From Blakeslea trispora (lineage: Eukaryota > Mucoromycota > Mucoromycetes > Mucorales > Choanephoraceae), in NCBI GenBank assembly GCA_025331445.1, contig JAIWNE010000060.1, positions 62,001 to 126,000 on the forward strand: DNA of 64,000 bases, in the 5' to 3' direction. Below the pieces are notes generated by a model, which worked only from the letters and a program-made list of their open reading frames with translations, ran no database searches and was not told the origin of the DNA. Each line of letters starts with the position of its first letter. Position 1 is the stretch's first letter. A program made the position numbers and the translations under genes. Positions 1-10,499 of this stretch are shown here, one piece after another.

Positions 1-1107
1 ATAAAAAAAAAAGCTTGCTAGAAACAATAGACTTACTACACTCAGAAAGGTGTTTTCAATAATAAGCGCATCGAATTTGTCTTCATTGCGTGAGACAAGA
101 CTGATGGCTACTGAACCTCCTAGTGACTGTCCATAAGCAATCAATTTTGTATGTTTGAGAATCGAATGTTGTTTGATGTATTCAAGCACAGTCTACCGAA
201 AACAAATGCGGAATTATTTTTGGGTTTTAGTGTAACATAGATACCCCATTTTTTTTTGTTAATATCTGGCGTACCTGCGCGTCAATCTTAAGACCCTTTT
301 CTGTAGGCTTTCCTTCACTTAGACCATACCTTTTTTTTTTCTTTAGTAAAAAAAAAAACAGTAATTCTACAATTGTTTGCAATTAGCTTACCCTCTATAT
401 GACAGCATCACTACGTTATAGCCTAATTTCTTATAAAATACTTGAGCGATAGGCAATCGATGACCCTATAAGCATATTGATTGAGTTACTGCACATATTA
501 CAAGCTCAAAATTCCTCCTATTTTTTTTTTCATCCCCCAAAATATATGCACGCATTGTTTTCTCTCTCTCTCTCTCTCTCTTTTGCTGTCTAACTCCCAC
601 ACATGCATTATCTTGATCATGTCTTCTCCTCCCTCTTTATAAGTGTGATCTGTACGTTACCATATTTCCTGTGTGTGCCTGTAATACATAACAATTTTTT
701 TTTTGAAAAAAAAAAAATAGATAAGCGGTGAGAAAACTGCTTATATACATGCATTACACATAAACATACATGAAAGCAAACGACTGTAGGTGACTGAATG
801 GCTACTTCCTCGCCACGCTGTATCATAACATAAGCTCGAATGCGATATCCATCTTCTGTCACTAATATGACCTCTTTGTCTGGTAAGCCGAATTGTGATG
901 GTCTAGCAACCTAGCATGATGATAGAGATTTGTATTATGATTCTTCATCCTGGTTTGTGAGAGAAGAGCCAGACTTACTACTGTCCGCGATCCAGCTGGA
1001 AAGCCTGAGGCATAAAGTAGTTCGCATTGATAGGTATAAAGTAGCAATGAAAGTGCTACTGTCACTGCTATTGCAAAATAAAACAAATACAGCAAATAGA
1101 TCCACAT
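1..1107 (-). CDS. bem46: Bem46/ABHD13-type alpha/beta hydrolase (3' part outside window)
   Basis: Membrane-anchored serine hydrolase of the Bem46/ABHD13 family, read from the ATG at 1107 and running off the left edge. Exons I can place are 1107-979, 910-770, 678-661, 465-392, 329-275 and 192-37, with GT-AG introns of 62-195 bp. The N-terminus is one hydrophobic anchor, followed by the family blocks ELLYASGFPAGSR and FGLP. The oxyanion-side motif, usually NAGN, reads HTGN and comes from an 18-nt micro-exon (678-661). Then come SYRGYGLSEG and the nucleophile elbow GQSLGG with the catalytic Ser. The catalytic Asp and His must lie beyond base 1. Family knowledge: Bem46 proteins sit at the ER or plasma membrane and affect polarity and germination in fungi; the substrate is unknown. 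The identification is secure; the micro-exon rests on splice sites and motif position. Confidence 0.85.
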
Positions 1108-2117
1108 GGCTCTCTGTGCTTTATCCCTGTCTTCTCTTCTTTCTGATTTTCGCTGTCTTTCTTTTTGTTTCCTCTACAGTTCCTCAGTTAGACGACAGAT
1201 AGATTGATATACACACAAAAAAAAAAAAGGCTAAAGAAAAGAAGAGAGCAAAGAAAGAATGAAATAGGTAAAAAAGGGCACTCAAAGTATTAGACATGCT
1301 CTCGGTTACCCCATTTATCACGTGATGCCCCCATTTTTTTAAGACACTGGATTTCAAAGTCAAATTTGTCTCTTGAATAGACCAGGGCAGAACAAAGCAA
1401 AATACCTTCAAGGCCACTTATTGTTGCTTATAGTAAAAGAAAAAAAAAACTGAGAATTACTTTGTTCATTGCTGCTATGTATTCCATTTATTCTTAAAAC
1501 AAAAAAAAAAGTTCTCCTTTTGTATGTTGAAGTTGCACTAATTTTCAGGTGAAAATTCAAATAAAATAAATAAATAAACAAAGTCTCAAAAACCCCCCAT
1601 TAAAAAAAAATACCCTCTCAGTTTCTAAATCTCATTGAGTTTGAATCTAGTGCCACAGCGCATAAAACACCTTTAATTTGGTTACATTTTTTTCTTTTTT
1701 AGTTATCATGTCATTTGGCACACTTTTTCCGAGTAGACAAACTGCAGCTAGTTTGGGTCAAATGTGGATGATTTAGAATAGACTTACAAGCAATTTCTCT
1801 TCAAATGCTGCATAAGATGATATAGGCTGAAATCATTTTGTCGCACTTGAATGAGGTTTTTTTTTTTTAGACCAAAGGCTTTAGAATTCTACTCGAGAAT
1901 ACAAACAATACAAACTTTTCTACATCTCTTTTTTTTTTATCATTTTTGAATGGCAAACAACATATGATGGATCATAACGAACGAATGAATCTCGAGTTTT
2001 TCGAAATGCTCAAGATAGACACATTGAGCATCAGTTTTAATTCAAGAGAAAAAATAGAGAAGCCAGAATCAAAGGAAAAGCCGAAAAGTGTCAATTCGGG
2101 AAGAAAGCAACTTGCGT
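1108..2117. other. Intergenic, no gene recognised
   Basis: AT-rich DNA with many A or T homopolymers. It lies between the start of the Bem46 gene and the 3' end of the nuclease-fold gene. A short plus-strand open frame at 1946-2200 is antisense to the last exon of the minus-strand gene and looks like chance. Confidence 0.6.
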
Positions 2118-3024
2118 TTATTGAGACGTATAAAATGGTCCCAAGCGAAACATTCCCGTTCTATCTTCCTCTTCTGTCAGCTTTAATATGCTGTAGTTAA
2201 CAGACGTGAATAAGTTATCCTTTGGTAGAGAAGAAGTGAGCGCGTTCTCACTGATGACTTTGATGTGCTCTTTCTTCAAGTTCTCAAGGCTTTTCGCAGT
2301 CTCATCAATCAGGCACTACAAAAACAAATGTCCATTAGCACTTGTTTTTCTATAGTAAGCAAAAAAAAAAAAACCTCTATTCAAAACATTTACCTTTAAT
2401 GTCCAATAGAACTTGATCATGATTGGAACTTGGTCAGCTCTTTCATCAAATGAAGGATCCATTGTATAGCTTTGTTCCAGCCAAAGTTCATAGACTGGGC
2501 CTTCTGGAACATATCGCAAAGACCAAAGACGAACAGTTTTTCCTATTTCGTAATTTGCGCTTAGAGTCCACGACAAGAGATACAAAAAGTCAAAAGTATA
2601 TACCTGCTGCGTGGACAAAGAATACTTTCACGTTCTTAAAAATCTTCAATGACCCATGAGAGTAGTGATCAGCAATGGCTTTAAGCATTGACAAAGAGCC
2701 AAATAAACCTTTGTGATGATCAAAACTTATTTTGCAGTTGTCAGTGCTGCCGAAATGACCTGACGTTTCCAAGAGGAGGATCTCCAATCTGCTAAACCCA
2801 TAAAGACTTATGATTCCATCTGCCTTGTACAAGGTGGACTCGTCACTTTCAATTTCAGCTTCACTTTTCTTTCTTGACATTGCTCTCAGCCGAGTCTCAC
2901 CCACTTTGAATTGTGGTGCACCAAGATCATTTGCTATGCAGACTGCCTTTAAAAAGGGGTAAATCAACATGTCATTAAACATGGCTTCTCCATCATCAAT
3001 GGCTTGAATCGCACTATAAAGAGA
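2118..3024 (-). pseudogene. 5'-truncated PD-(D/E)XK-like family protein, copy 1
   Basis: C-terminal two thirds of a repeated fungal protein with a probable restriction-endonuclease-like fold. Exons are 3024-2604, 2542-2394 and 2315-2118, with GT-AG introns of 61 and 78 bp; the frame then ends at the TAA at 2118. The core reads ADGIISL...LEILLLETSG, where the family's PD...(D/E)xK signature would sit, but here it is D...ExS, so the catalytic Lys is replaced. Downstream is the shared block VRLWSLRY..G..YELW followed by a W-L-K helix. Related genes lie at 17.4-19.0 and 19.4-20.8 kb and keep PD...ExK. The first coding exons are missing: the frame stops just before a Tc1 element whose TA target site is at 3033. 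Its function is unknown; I take it as a truncated, probably inactive copy. Confidence 0.6.
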
Positions 3025-3034
3025 ATGGCTAGTA

Positions 3035-3692
3035 CAGTGTGGTTGGAAATAAGTTGCGGATTTTGAAAATCAAATTTAAAGAGTACTTTACATCATGAAG
3101 GCTGTTATGCATCAGTACAGCTTTTGCCCAATTCAACCTCTCTTTGATCCAAGCTAAACGCAATTGTTAACGCGTCTGCTTCAGAGCAGGCTTTTTATGC
3201 CGCTATACGACGTTTGAACTTCATACGAGTCAATGCATCTCGAAAAGTGGACAAAAAGACCTTCTTGCCTGAACCCAAAAATCGACGATGCTGAGCCCTA
3301 ATTGACTCAGTAGGTCGACGACGAACGCTTTGACTAATCGCGTTCAAATCAGTTTGAGAAAGAAGCCTTTTTCTTCCAGTTGAAGTTTTGGGAAGAGTGG
3401 TTTGTGTTTTCTGAAGTCTTTTATAAGCTGATTGTACAGTTGATTTAGGGAGGTCGAGATCTCTTGAGATTTGAGCAAAGTTTCCTTTGTACAAGAAAGT
3501 GCCTACTAATCTACCATATTTGTATTCGGAAAGGTGCTTATTAGATTATTTGACAACAGGAGTAGTAGTAGATGTGTTCACTTTATTACGTTTATTAAGA
3601 AAAAGGTGATGGGAAGATCAACAGAACAACAATGGGCTAGATGATCAAATCGCGGAGTTTACAAAATCCGCAACTTATTTCCAACCACACTG
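3035..3692 (-). mobile_element. 658-bp internally deleted Tc1/mariner element
   Basis: Terminal inverted repeats begin CAGTGTGGTTGGAAATAAG at 3035 and match the reverse complement ending at 3692 for about 30 bp. Both ends are flanked by TA (3033-3034 and 3693-3694), the Tc1/mariner target-site duplication. The interior keeps only the N-terminal DNA-binding part of a transposase (3195-3494) joined to a terminal segment (3067-3150). That segment recurs at about 20897-20962 next to a longer, decayed copy of the same family. The near-identical repeats suggest fairly recent movement as a non-autonomous element. Confidence 0.85.
3195..3494 (-). pseudogene. Tc1 transposase N-terminal HTH fragment (99 aa)
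   Basis: Open frame of 99 codons inside the 658-bp element. It encodes a helix-turn-helix of Tc1 type (FAQISRDLDLPKSTVQSAYKR) followed by the RPTESIRAQHR region, then stops before any DDE catalytic domain. The same segment, with the matching order of residues, appears at 21.8-22.0 kb beside DDE-domain sequence. Such a fragment could still bind the element's ends but cannot catalyse transposition. I see no sign that it is expressed. Confidence 0.7.
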
Positions 3693-3694
3693 TA

Positions 3695-4402
3695 AAAATC
3701 CCTCATTATGTAAGATTCTACTGGATGTTTCAATATCTAGCCTTTCCTTCTAGTCATTTCTGTTTACCTTCCATCCCAGAAAGGGTTTTAGGCTATTTAT
3801 TTATTTTGGTTTGTCCCGGGGCAATTTTGTCTAATTGGAAATTAGCTTTATGCCATGAAAGAAAAACACTCTTTAGAAACTTACTCTAATCTATCAATAT
3901 GTATATATGCATCTTTGCTTTGGATTCAGCTTACTCTAGGCATAAAAAGACAGATCATTCAGACTATAAAGTTCGACTATCCAGTAATAACTAAAGAGTT
4001 CTTACCATCAATACATAGCTTCTTTTGCTCACCGACAATCATTAAAGTTAAAATTTAACTCAAGGATCATAATATAGGTAAAATCTCCATTGTCGTTTGC
4101 CTTTTCATATGGGCCTTGGTAACATTCCTTTGACTGCTGCTTTCAAAGGACCTTTTCATCTATGATATCTTATAGGAGAATTAAGGGTAGTGTATTGACA
4201 ACTTCCCCCCCCTCCCTTTTTTTTTCTCTCTCTCTCCCTTTTTTTCTTCTTTCCTCTCGCGCCAAGAAATGTATTCAAACGACAACAAAATAGCCTAAAC
4301 GGAGTAATCTTTAAATAACTATGGCTGAAACACCTTTTACCACAAGCCACTTCCAAAGTTTCCTCTTTCTTTCTCGGTCTATTCTGCAAACAGCTATATA
4401 TT
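3695..4402. other. Intergenic, upstream of membrane-protein gene
   Basis: No credible coding signal on either strand. A pyrimidine-rich stretch (about 4205-4255) precedes the next start codon by about 150 bp and may belong to its promoter or 5' leader. Confidence 0.5.
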
Positions 4403-5505
4403 ATGCACTCAGGTGAATACGAACTTCCTTCTATGTACACGCAGCCTCGAAATCAAAACAGGCCGTTCAACGATTCCGATGATGAAGATCCGTTAGACAC
4501 TCGATCTCCTATACCATCTCATAAGTCCAGCATCACCACAAGACAATACAGAGACTTGCATGTAGAAGACAATAGACTGGCATGGCTTTTGTTGGGTGCA
4601 AGTCTTTCTATCTTGCTCATGACTGTCATCCCTGTGTTGGCAAAAATTCCAGATTTTTCTGTCTGGTTTAGTGGTAATACACTATGGCGATTATTTGACC
4701 CTCTAATCACTTTGCCGCTGAATTTGTTTGTTATCACAAGGGCCAATATCATGTCAAGTAGAAGAATCAATTATTGTAAGTACAAAAAAAAAATCGCATT
4801 TGACAAACGAATTGAAAATTAGATAAATAATAAAAAAAAAAGTAGGCAGTTTAAGTGAGGCTAGTGCTGCATGGCTGTTTTGGGCCATTGGCGCTGCTAT
4901 TTACTGTCAATTTCATGGAATTCATGCAGCAGCAGCGATGTTTAAGGTAAGGATAAAAGACAGGCAGAAATAAAGAGAGAGAGAGAGGATGAATTATAGC
5001 TCCATTGATATAGCATCCTATTCAAGAACTTAATCTGGAGCATCCTGAGTTGGTCCTTCAATACCCTGTGCTTGAACAAATGTATTCAAATATGAGAGAT
5101 TTATGGGAACACTATATTGCTCATTATTTTTACGCATTTGGTGCAATGATGATGTCCTGGGTACAGCTATTTGCCTTTCGCAATCAACTTCATGGTCCTC
5201 TGCCTACCATGACGCGTGTTGTTTGGTGCATAGGCATTGTGGTTTATGGCTTGCTATTAGCTGGTGTGGCTATCGAATTTCCTCAGGGACTGTATGTGGG
5301 TTTAGTCTATACGATTGTGATTGGGTCCATCTGCTTAAGCATGATTGTATTCAATAGACTCCATTTAAGCCAAGGTGGTTTATTTACAATGGGAAGGCGT
5401 ATGGTACTTCAGTTTTATTTAGGTAGTTGTCTGTTAGGGCTATTGGTGATTGTCATTTGGATTGGCATTTTTGGGTTTAAGAATAGAAAAGCAGCTGGTA
5501 TCTAA
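4403..5505 (+). CDS. Multi-pass membrane protein of unknown function
   Basis: Three exons, 4403-4775, 4846-4946 and 5014-5505, joined in phase to give 321 codons. After a polar, acidic N-terminus of about 50 residues (DSDDEDPLDTRSP) there are about seven hydrophobic segments: WLLLGASLSILLMTVIPVLA, a second around PLITLPLNLFVI, AAWLFWAIGAAIY, and four in the last exon. The second exon carries a His-rich turn, CQFHGIHAAAAMF, and the third starts with IQELNLEHPEL. I do not recognise the family. The topology recalls eukaryotic seven-TM enzymes or receptors, but I find no diagnostic motif. The gene converges on the NR2C2AP orthologue and the two stop codons overlap at 5502-5505. Confidence 0.75.
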
Positions 5506-6059
5506 CATTGTTTGCCCAAGACATCTAATTTATAAATTGTAATGCGACCATAAAAGTCTGTACTTTCCTCAAATACAATCTTAACACGCTTCAAGGGTTC
5601 TGTGACTGGAAACGTAAATGTCTGGATTGAATTGATATCTTCAGGATATAAAGTGTCTAGATGAATACTGTAGTCGTTAGGTGAGTTTGCTTGGCTGCCA
5701 ACAACTAGACACTTTTTGCCCACAAAACCACCTTGAAATTGAAACAAAATGCTTTCAACGCAAACAGGTTGTGCAAAGTCCAATAAGATGTTTTGAGGAA
5801 GTCCCTTTTCAAAAAAGACACATGTTGAGAATCCAATGAAAAGAGAGAGAGAGAAAAGAAACAGTAAAACTATAGCTTACTTGCTCTGAATTCCAACATG
5901 TTTCTGCTTGTCCATCGATCAAAAATTGTTTGCCATAGTTGGTAGTATCTCGGTTCAAGACCGAGCTTACTCTATGTAGCAAGTAATTTAGTACTATTGA
6001 TTTTTGGTGTCATTTTTTTCTTACTTTATACGAGTATCTGCATCAATAAGACTGGCCAT
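5502..6059 (-). CDS. NR2C2AP: Nuclear receptor 2C2-associated protein orthologue (discoidin-like fold)
   Basis: Exons 6059-6025, 5971-5881 and 5804-5502 give 142 codons, close to the human protein as I recall it (about 139 aa). Recognisable blocks in order are VSSVLNRDT, a central ETCWNSEQG, FQFQGGFVGKKC, YPEDINSIQTF and the C-terminal FYGRITIYKLDVLG. These match the NR2C2AP/TRA16 family, a compact F5/8-type C (galactose-binding-like) domain. In mammals it binds an orphan nuclear receptor; fungi lack that partner, so the ancestral role must be something else and is unknown. Its stop codon overlaps the stop of the convergent membrane-protein gene, leaving no private 3' spacer. Confidence 0.88.
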
Positions 6060-6266
6060 ATTGTATGATTTACAAAAGAAGAAAAAGAGAGAGAGAGAGA
6101 AAAAGAAAAGAAGAGAGATTTTATTTTAAAGAAAGCACTAAGATGAATTCTGAATTTCACATGGTGTCAGATACTTTGGGCATCCTAGAAAAGCGGTCAC
6201 TTTGTTCCTTTGATTTTAAAACCTTTACCTTCACCAGGACGAAATAAATCGTATGATGGACTTTGT

Positions 6267-6784
6267 CTACAGCCCTTGGTCTTGTCGACCTCTTGATAAT
6301 GCTGTTGGCCGCGAGAGAAGATCGCAACCAAAACGAATGTATTCCACCAGAATACTTTTTATAATGGCGGCGGCATTCACGTCTCTATTCCAGAACTATA
6401 CTGAATGATTAAGAAACATAATAACATGAAAAAAGAAGTACTTACCAAACCAGCATTGTTGTTCAACAGATAATGAATGCGGTTGTCTATGGTATACAAT
6501 TGAATTAGAAGCCGAGAGAGATAGAAAAAGAGTTTTATCTGGAGCAAACAACTATCTCTTGGGTCTGGGCATTGGTTTGTTCTATGCAAAATATTACCTT
6601 CTTCATCACAACACTTTACTATGAAACGAGATTCAGGCCTATTATCGCCAACACCTCTGGAACGATGCTTTTTCTCGCGATGGTTACAGGCGCTCATAAG
6701 AGCACGAACAAGATCAAGCCATTGGTGGCAATGACTGCATATAACACTCGTGAGGAATGCATTGACTGTCAGAACAATGGCGTG
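6267..6784 (-). pseudogene. C-terminal relic of a TnpB/Fanzor-like RuvC protein
   Basis: On the minus strand an open frame with a zinc-knuckle-like VICSHCHQW, a second Cys cluster (KCC, HRTNQCPDP) and the RuvC-III-type motif FWNRDVNAAAII can be joined across short introns. The last intron, 6445-6396, has clean GTAAGT and TATAG ends; the upstream one is less certain. It stops at 6267. CxxC...C...RDVNAA is the C-terminal signature of TnpB and its eukaryotic relatives, the Fanzor proteins, where the Asp is catalytic. No RuvC-I or RuvC-II segment is visible upstream, and the frame is blocked by a TAA at 6787-6785. So this is probably a remnant. An alternative is another transposase family using the same RuvC/Zn-ribbon end. 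Confidence 0.5.
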
Positions 6785-7190
6785 TTACGCAATTCTTGTT
6801 TGGATGGCTATTTGCTTGATTTTGCCAAGGATATTCATCAGACACTTCTGTATTGTTTGATTGCTCATTCACCATATTAAGCTCATTTAAAAGCTCGCCA
6901 GCTAGTCGTATATTATGACTGAGATTACCAAGTACATTCTCGGTAACAGTTGTGTTCCTAGAGTATGTAGATACAAGTTTTACATGTCGGGTGTTAAAGT
7001 ATTGTACAAGGATTAATGGTAGAAAGTTAGTTGAATCTCTTCTGTTTACTGAGGATTCTTTGATAATTTGATGAAAAAGATTCTGTCCTCAGAATTTTGT
7101 GTGACTCTTTTTTTTTTCTTGTATAAGAAATAGCTCATGGTCTCTTTTAATTCTTTTTCTTTTCTTTTATATACATATATACTTCATACT
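6785..7190. other. Spacer between TnpB-like relic and YSH1
   Basis: The minus strand keeps a second open stretch from about 6995 to 6735 in another frame, possibly more of the decayed element, but I recognise no motif in it. The last 100 bp before the YSH1 start at 7191 are T/C-rich, as expected for a fungal promoter or leader. Confidence 0.4.
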
Positions 7191-10040
7191 ATGGCAGGTA
7201 CTAAGCGTAAAGCAGAAATGGAAATACCCATTACCGACGAAAACGATTTGCTTAAAATCACACCTCTTGGTGCTGGTAATGAGGTGGGTCGATCTTCCAT
7301 TCTACTTGAATACAAAGGCAAGACTATTTTGGTAAGTCTTTTATTAAGAACTACTCTTTGACATTTCACTATGATTTGAAATAAACCATTCTTTTTACAC
7401 TTTTTTTTTTTTTTACTTTTCTTGTTTGTTTGTTTGTGGCTTTTTTTTTCTCTTGCTGTTAATCATGCACACTATAAAATTTTAGCTGGATGCTGGTATT
7501 CACCCTGCTTATAGTGGTTTGGCTTCTTTACCATTTTATGATGAAATTGATCCTTCTAGTATTGATTTACTTTTGGTGACTCAGTAAAGAATTTACCAAA
7601 AAGGAGGATTGAGAAAAGATCCACTTACACTCATTTTTTTTTCTTTTTGAAAAAAACTAGCTTTCATGTGGATCATGCTGCTTCTGTACCATATGTGATG
7701 GAAAAGGTTTTTCTTGACCGACACAGAGAGTTGAGTCATTCGAGACTAATTGATATCTTGTCTAGACAACATTTAAAGGACGTGTATTCATGACACATCC
7801 AACAAAAGCTATTTATAAATGGTTATTGAGTGATTATGTACGCGTAAGGTAAAGTCTATGATGTTGATAACTTGGTAAAAGAAAACGAACCCCTCCTTTT
7901 TTTTTATATAGCAATATTGGTGACGAGGATCAGTTGTACAGTGAAGAGGATTTAATGAACTCATTCCCTCGAATCGAAGCCATTGACTATCATCAACAGG
8001 TAGAGGTGGAAGGTATCAAATTCACAGGTTATAACGCAGGTCATGTACTTGGTGCTGCCATGTTCTTGATTGAAATTGCAGGTGTCAAGATTCTTTATAC
8101 AGGCGATTATTCGAGAGAAGAAGATCGTCACTTGATGGCTGCGGAAAAACCTGAGGGTTATGTGGATGTGTTGATTACTGAAAGTACATATGGTGTTCAA
8201 AGCCATGAGCCACGTATTGCCAAGGAAAGCCGATTTACATGTAAGTGTGCTGACTGTCCTGTTTCGCTGTTATCTCATGCAAGCCATAGCATTGGTGCAT
8301 AACATTGTTGGAAGAGGGGGCCGTTGTCTTATGCCTGTATTTGCATTGGGTCGTGCTCAGGAGTTATTGTTGATTTTGGACGAATATTGGGAGGCACATC
8401 CTGAATTGGATAGCATACCTATCTATTATGCTTCTAGTTTAGCTAAACGTTGTATGGCTGTCTATCAAACTTATATCAACATGATGAATGCACGTATCCG
8501 CAAACAATTTGCGATTTCCAACCCATTTGTCTTTAAACATATCAGCAACCTTAAAAATGTAGAACAATTCGAAGATTCAGGTCCCTGTGTGATGATGGCT
8601 AGTCCTGGTATGCTTCAAAATGGTCTTTCAAGAGAACTGTTTGAGCGATGGGCCCCTGACAAGAAGAACGGGCTGGTGATTACTGGTTATTGTGTGGATA
8701 ATACATTGGCAAGAGTAAAGTACTGATAAACATCAATCGCAACAACGCATCTAATTCTTTTTTTTTTCTTTATAGCAAGCAATGAATGAACCACCAGATT
8801 TTCAAGCCATGGATGGTCGCAAAGTACCCTTAAAGATGTCTGTGGATTATATCTCTTTTTCTGCTCATGTTGATTTCACACAGAACAGTAAATTTATTGA
8901 TGATGTCAAGGCACCTCATGTGGTAAGATTGCTTGTTTTTGTAGTTGTCTATTCTTGCTGACTTTCTTTTAAAAAGATTCTTGTTCATGGTGAAGCTAAT
9001 GCAATGTATCGTCTCAAATCTGCTCTTCAAAGCAAATATTCTGAAAGAGAAGAAAATGTCACTATTTATACACCCAAAAATTGTGATACAGTGAAACTTC
9101 ATTTTAGAGGTGAAAAGATGGCCAAAGTATGTAATGACAATCAGTCTTGAAGACAAGATAGCTAACTTTACTTAACTAGACCATTGGTCGCTTAGCAGCC
9201 AAATATCCTACTGAAAACCAACCTTTGAATGGCGTACTTGTAGTAAAAGATTTTCAATTAAACATCATGAGTCCTGAAGATCTAAGTGAACTGGGAGGTA
9301 TGATAGCAACCGTAGTTACTCAACGCCAAGTAGTTCCTTTCAACGCAGGCATCGGATTGCTAAAGTGGCACCTTGAAATGATGTTTGGCCAAGTGACTGA
9401 AGCTGAGATCGCTGAGGGAGAGGGAGCAGGCAATCAAGAGGGTACTGTTTTGCGCGTATTCGATACGATCGATATCAAGAAGCTGACTTCAGGTCCTAAC
9501 CAGGTCACTTTGGAATGGGTGGGCAATGCAATGAATGATATGGTAGCCGATTCTGTCTTGGCTGTCATTCTGTCGATTGATAGCTCACCTGCTAGTGTCA
9601 AAGGCAAGCGTTTTTTTTTTGTCTTACGCATGGTTAATTAATTCTTTTATTTTGTATAGCAAGCTCGCATGGTTGTTCTCATAGCCACGCAGGCTCTCCT
9701 AAAATAGAAGAAAACGAAGAGGATATTACTTTGAAAAGAACGGAGGAATTAGATAAAGAATTCTTGGATATTGCTTCGTTTTTAGAAGCCCAGTTTGGTG
9801 AAGTAGAATTGGATGAAAAAAACAAGACAATTAAGATTCACATGGATGGACAGGAAGCTATTGTAAACGCATTGGCATTGGTAAGCATAAATTAAACATA
9901 TTGCTAGATGGATGGTTGACACTATTTTCTTCGAAAAATAGACGGCTGATTCCAATAATGAAACATTACAGAGGCGCTTAACAGATATCCTTGAGCGAAT
10001 CAAGATGACTATGAGGCCTATCTCTAGTATCACAACCTGA
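7191..10040 (+). CDS. YSH1: CPSF73/Ysh1, pre-mRNA 3'-end-processing endonuclease
   Basis: Metallo-beta-lactamase/beta-CASP nuclease that cleaves pre-mRNA at the poly(A) site within the cleavage and polyadenylation factor. Eleven exons: 7191-7331, 7486-7583, 7661-7706, 7766-7848, 7912-8240, 8284-8714, 8776-8922, 8977-9126, 9180-9603, 9660-9880 and 9942-10040. They sum to 722 codons plus stop. The zinc site HFHVDH falls at about residues 80-85, followed by [22 protein letters not shown], the beta-CASP segment [19 protein letters not shown] and the late His in LVHGEANAM. The C-terminal domain that contacts partner subunits follows. All expected catalytic residues are present. The intron after 9603 appears to use a GC donor (GCAAGC). 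A Met at 7191 gives the family's usual N-terminal spacing. Confidence 0.95.
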
Positions 10041-10499
10041 TGCTCCCTTATGTTCCCTCACCATCGCAGGGCAAAGTTTTTTTTATCTATGTTTTTTTAC
10101 AAAAAATAAATTTCACCTTTGGTAATCCATCATCCATATTCCCCTCCTGAATGACTTGAGAAAATAAATCGTCTAGCCAATGATAATAAAGCTCGTTCAA
10201 TTTAGCCTCCGTCTTGGGGGGTCGACTTTCTATTTTTGTCTAATGGAGTACCAAATCCTTCACCACTTAATTTAATAAATCAAATGCATTTGCCATGATT
10301 CAAGCAATAGGACAAGTCTTCTTGATGATATTGTATCAAGTCAATTAATACATGTCCTCAGCATCTGATGTGCCATGCATATCCTGTTGAACTAGTAAGC
10401 TCTTTTCAGTCAATTGGTTACAATTCCAAAAATATAAATACGATGTCAATTTGAAACTATTGTACTTTGTCTTAATCTTTTTCTCGTAACGACACACTC
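10041..10499. other. Intergenic between YSH1 and the Crypton relic
   Basis: No gene seen. The first 70 bases should hold the YSH1 3' UTR. Confidence 0.5.

Noticed and set aside
1946..2200. Plus-strand 84-codon frame
   Set aside because: Overlaps the last exon of the minus-strand nuclease-fold gene in antisense; composition is unremarkable.
6572..6880. Plus-strand 102-codon frame with Cys residues
   Set aside because: Antisense to the TnpB-like relic, which has recognisable motifs on the minus strand.
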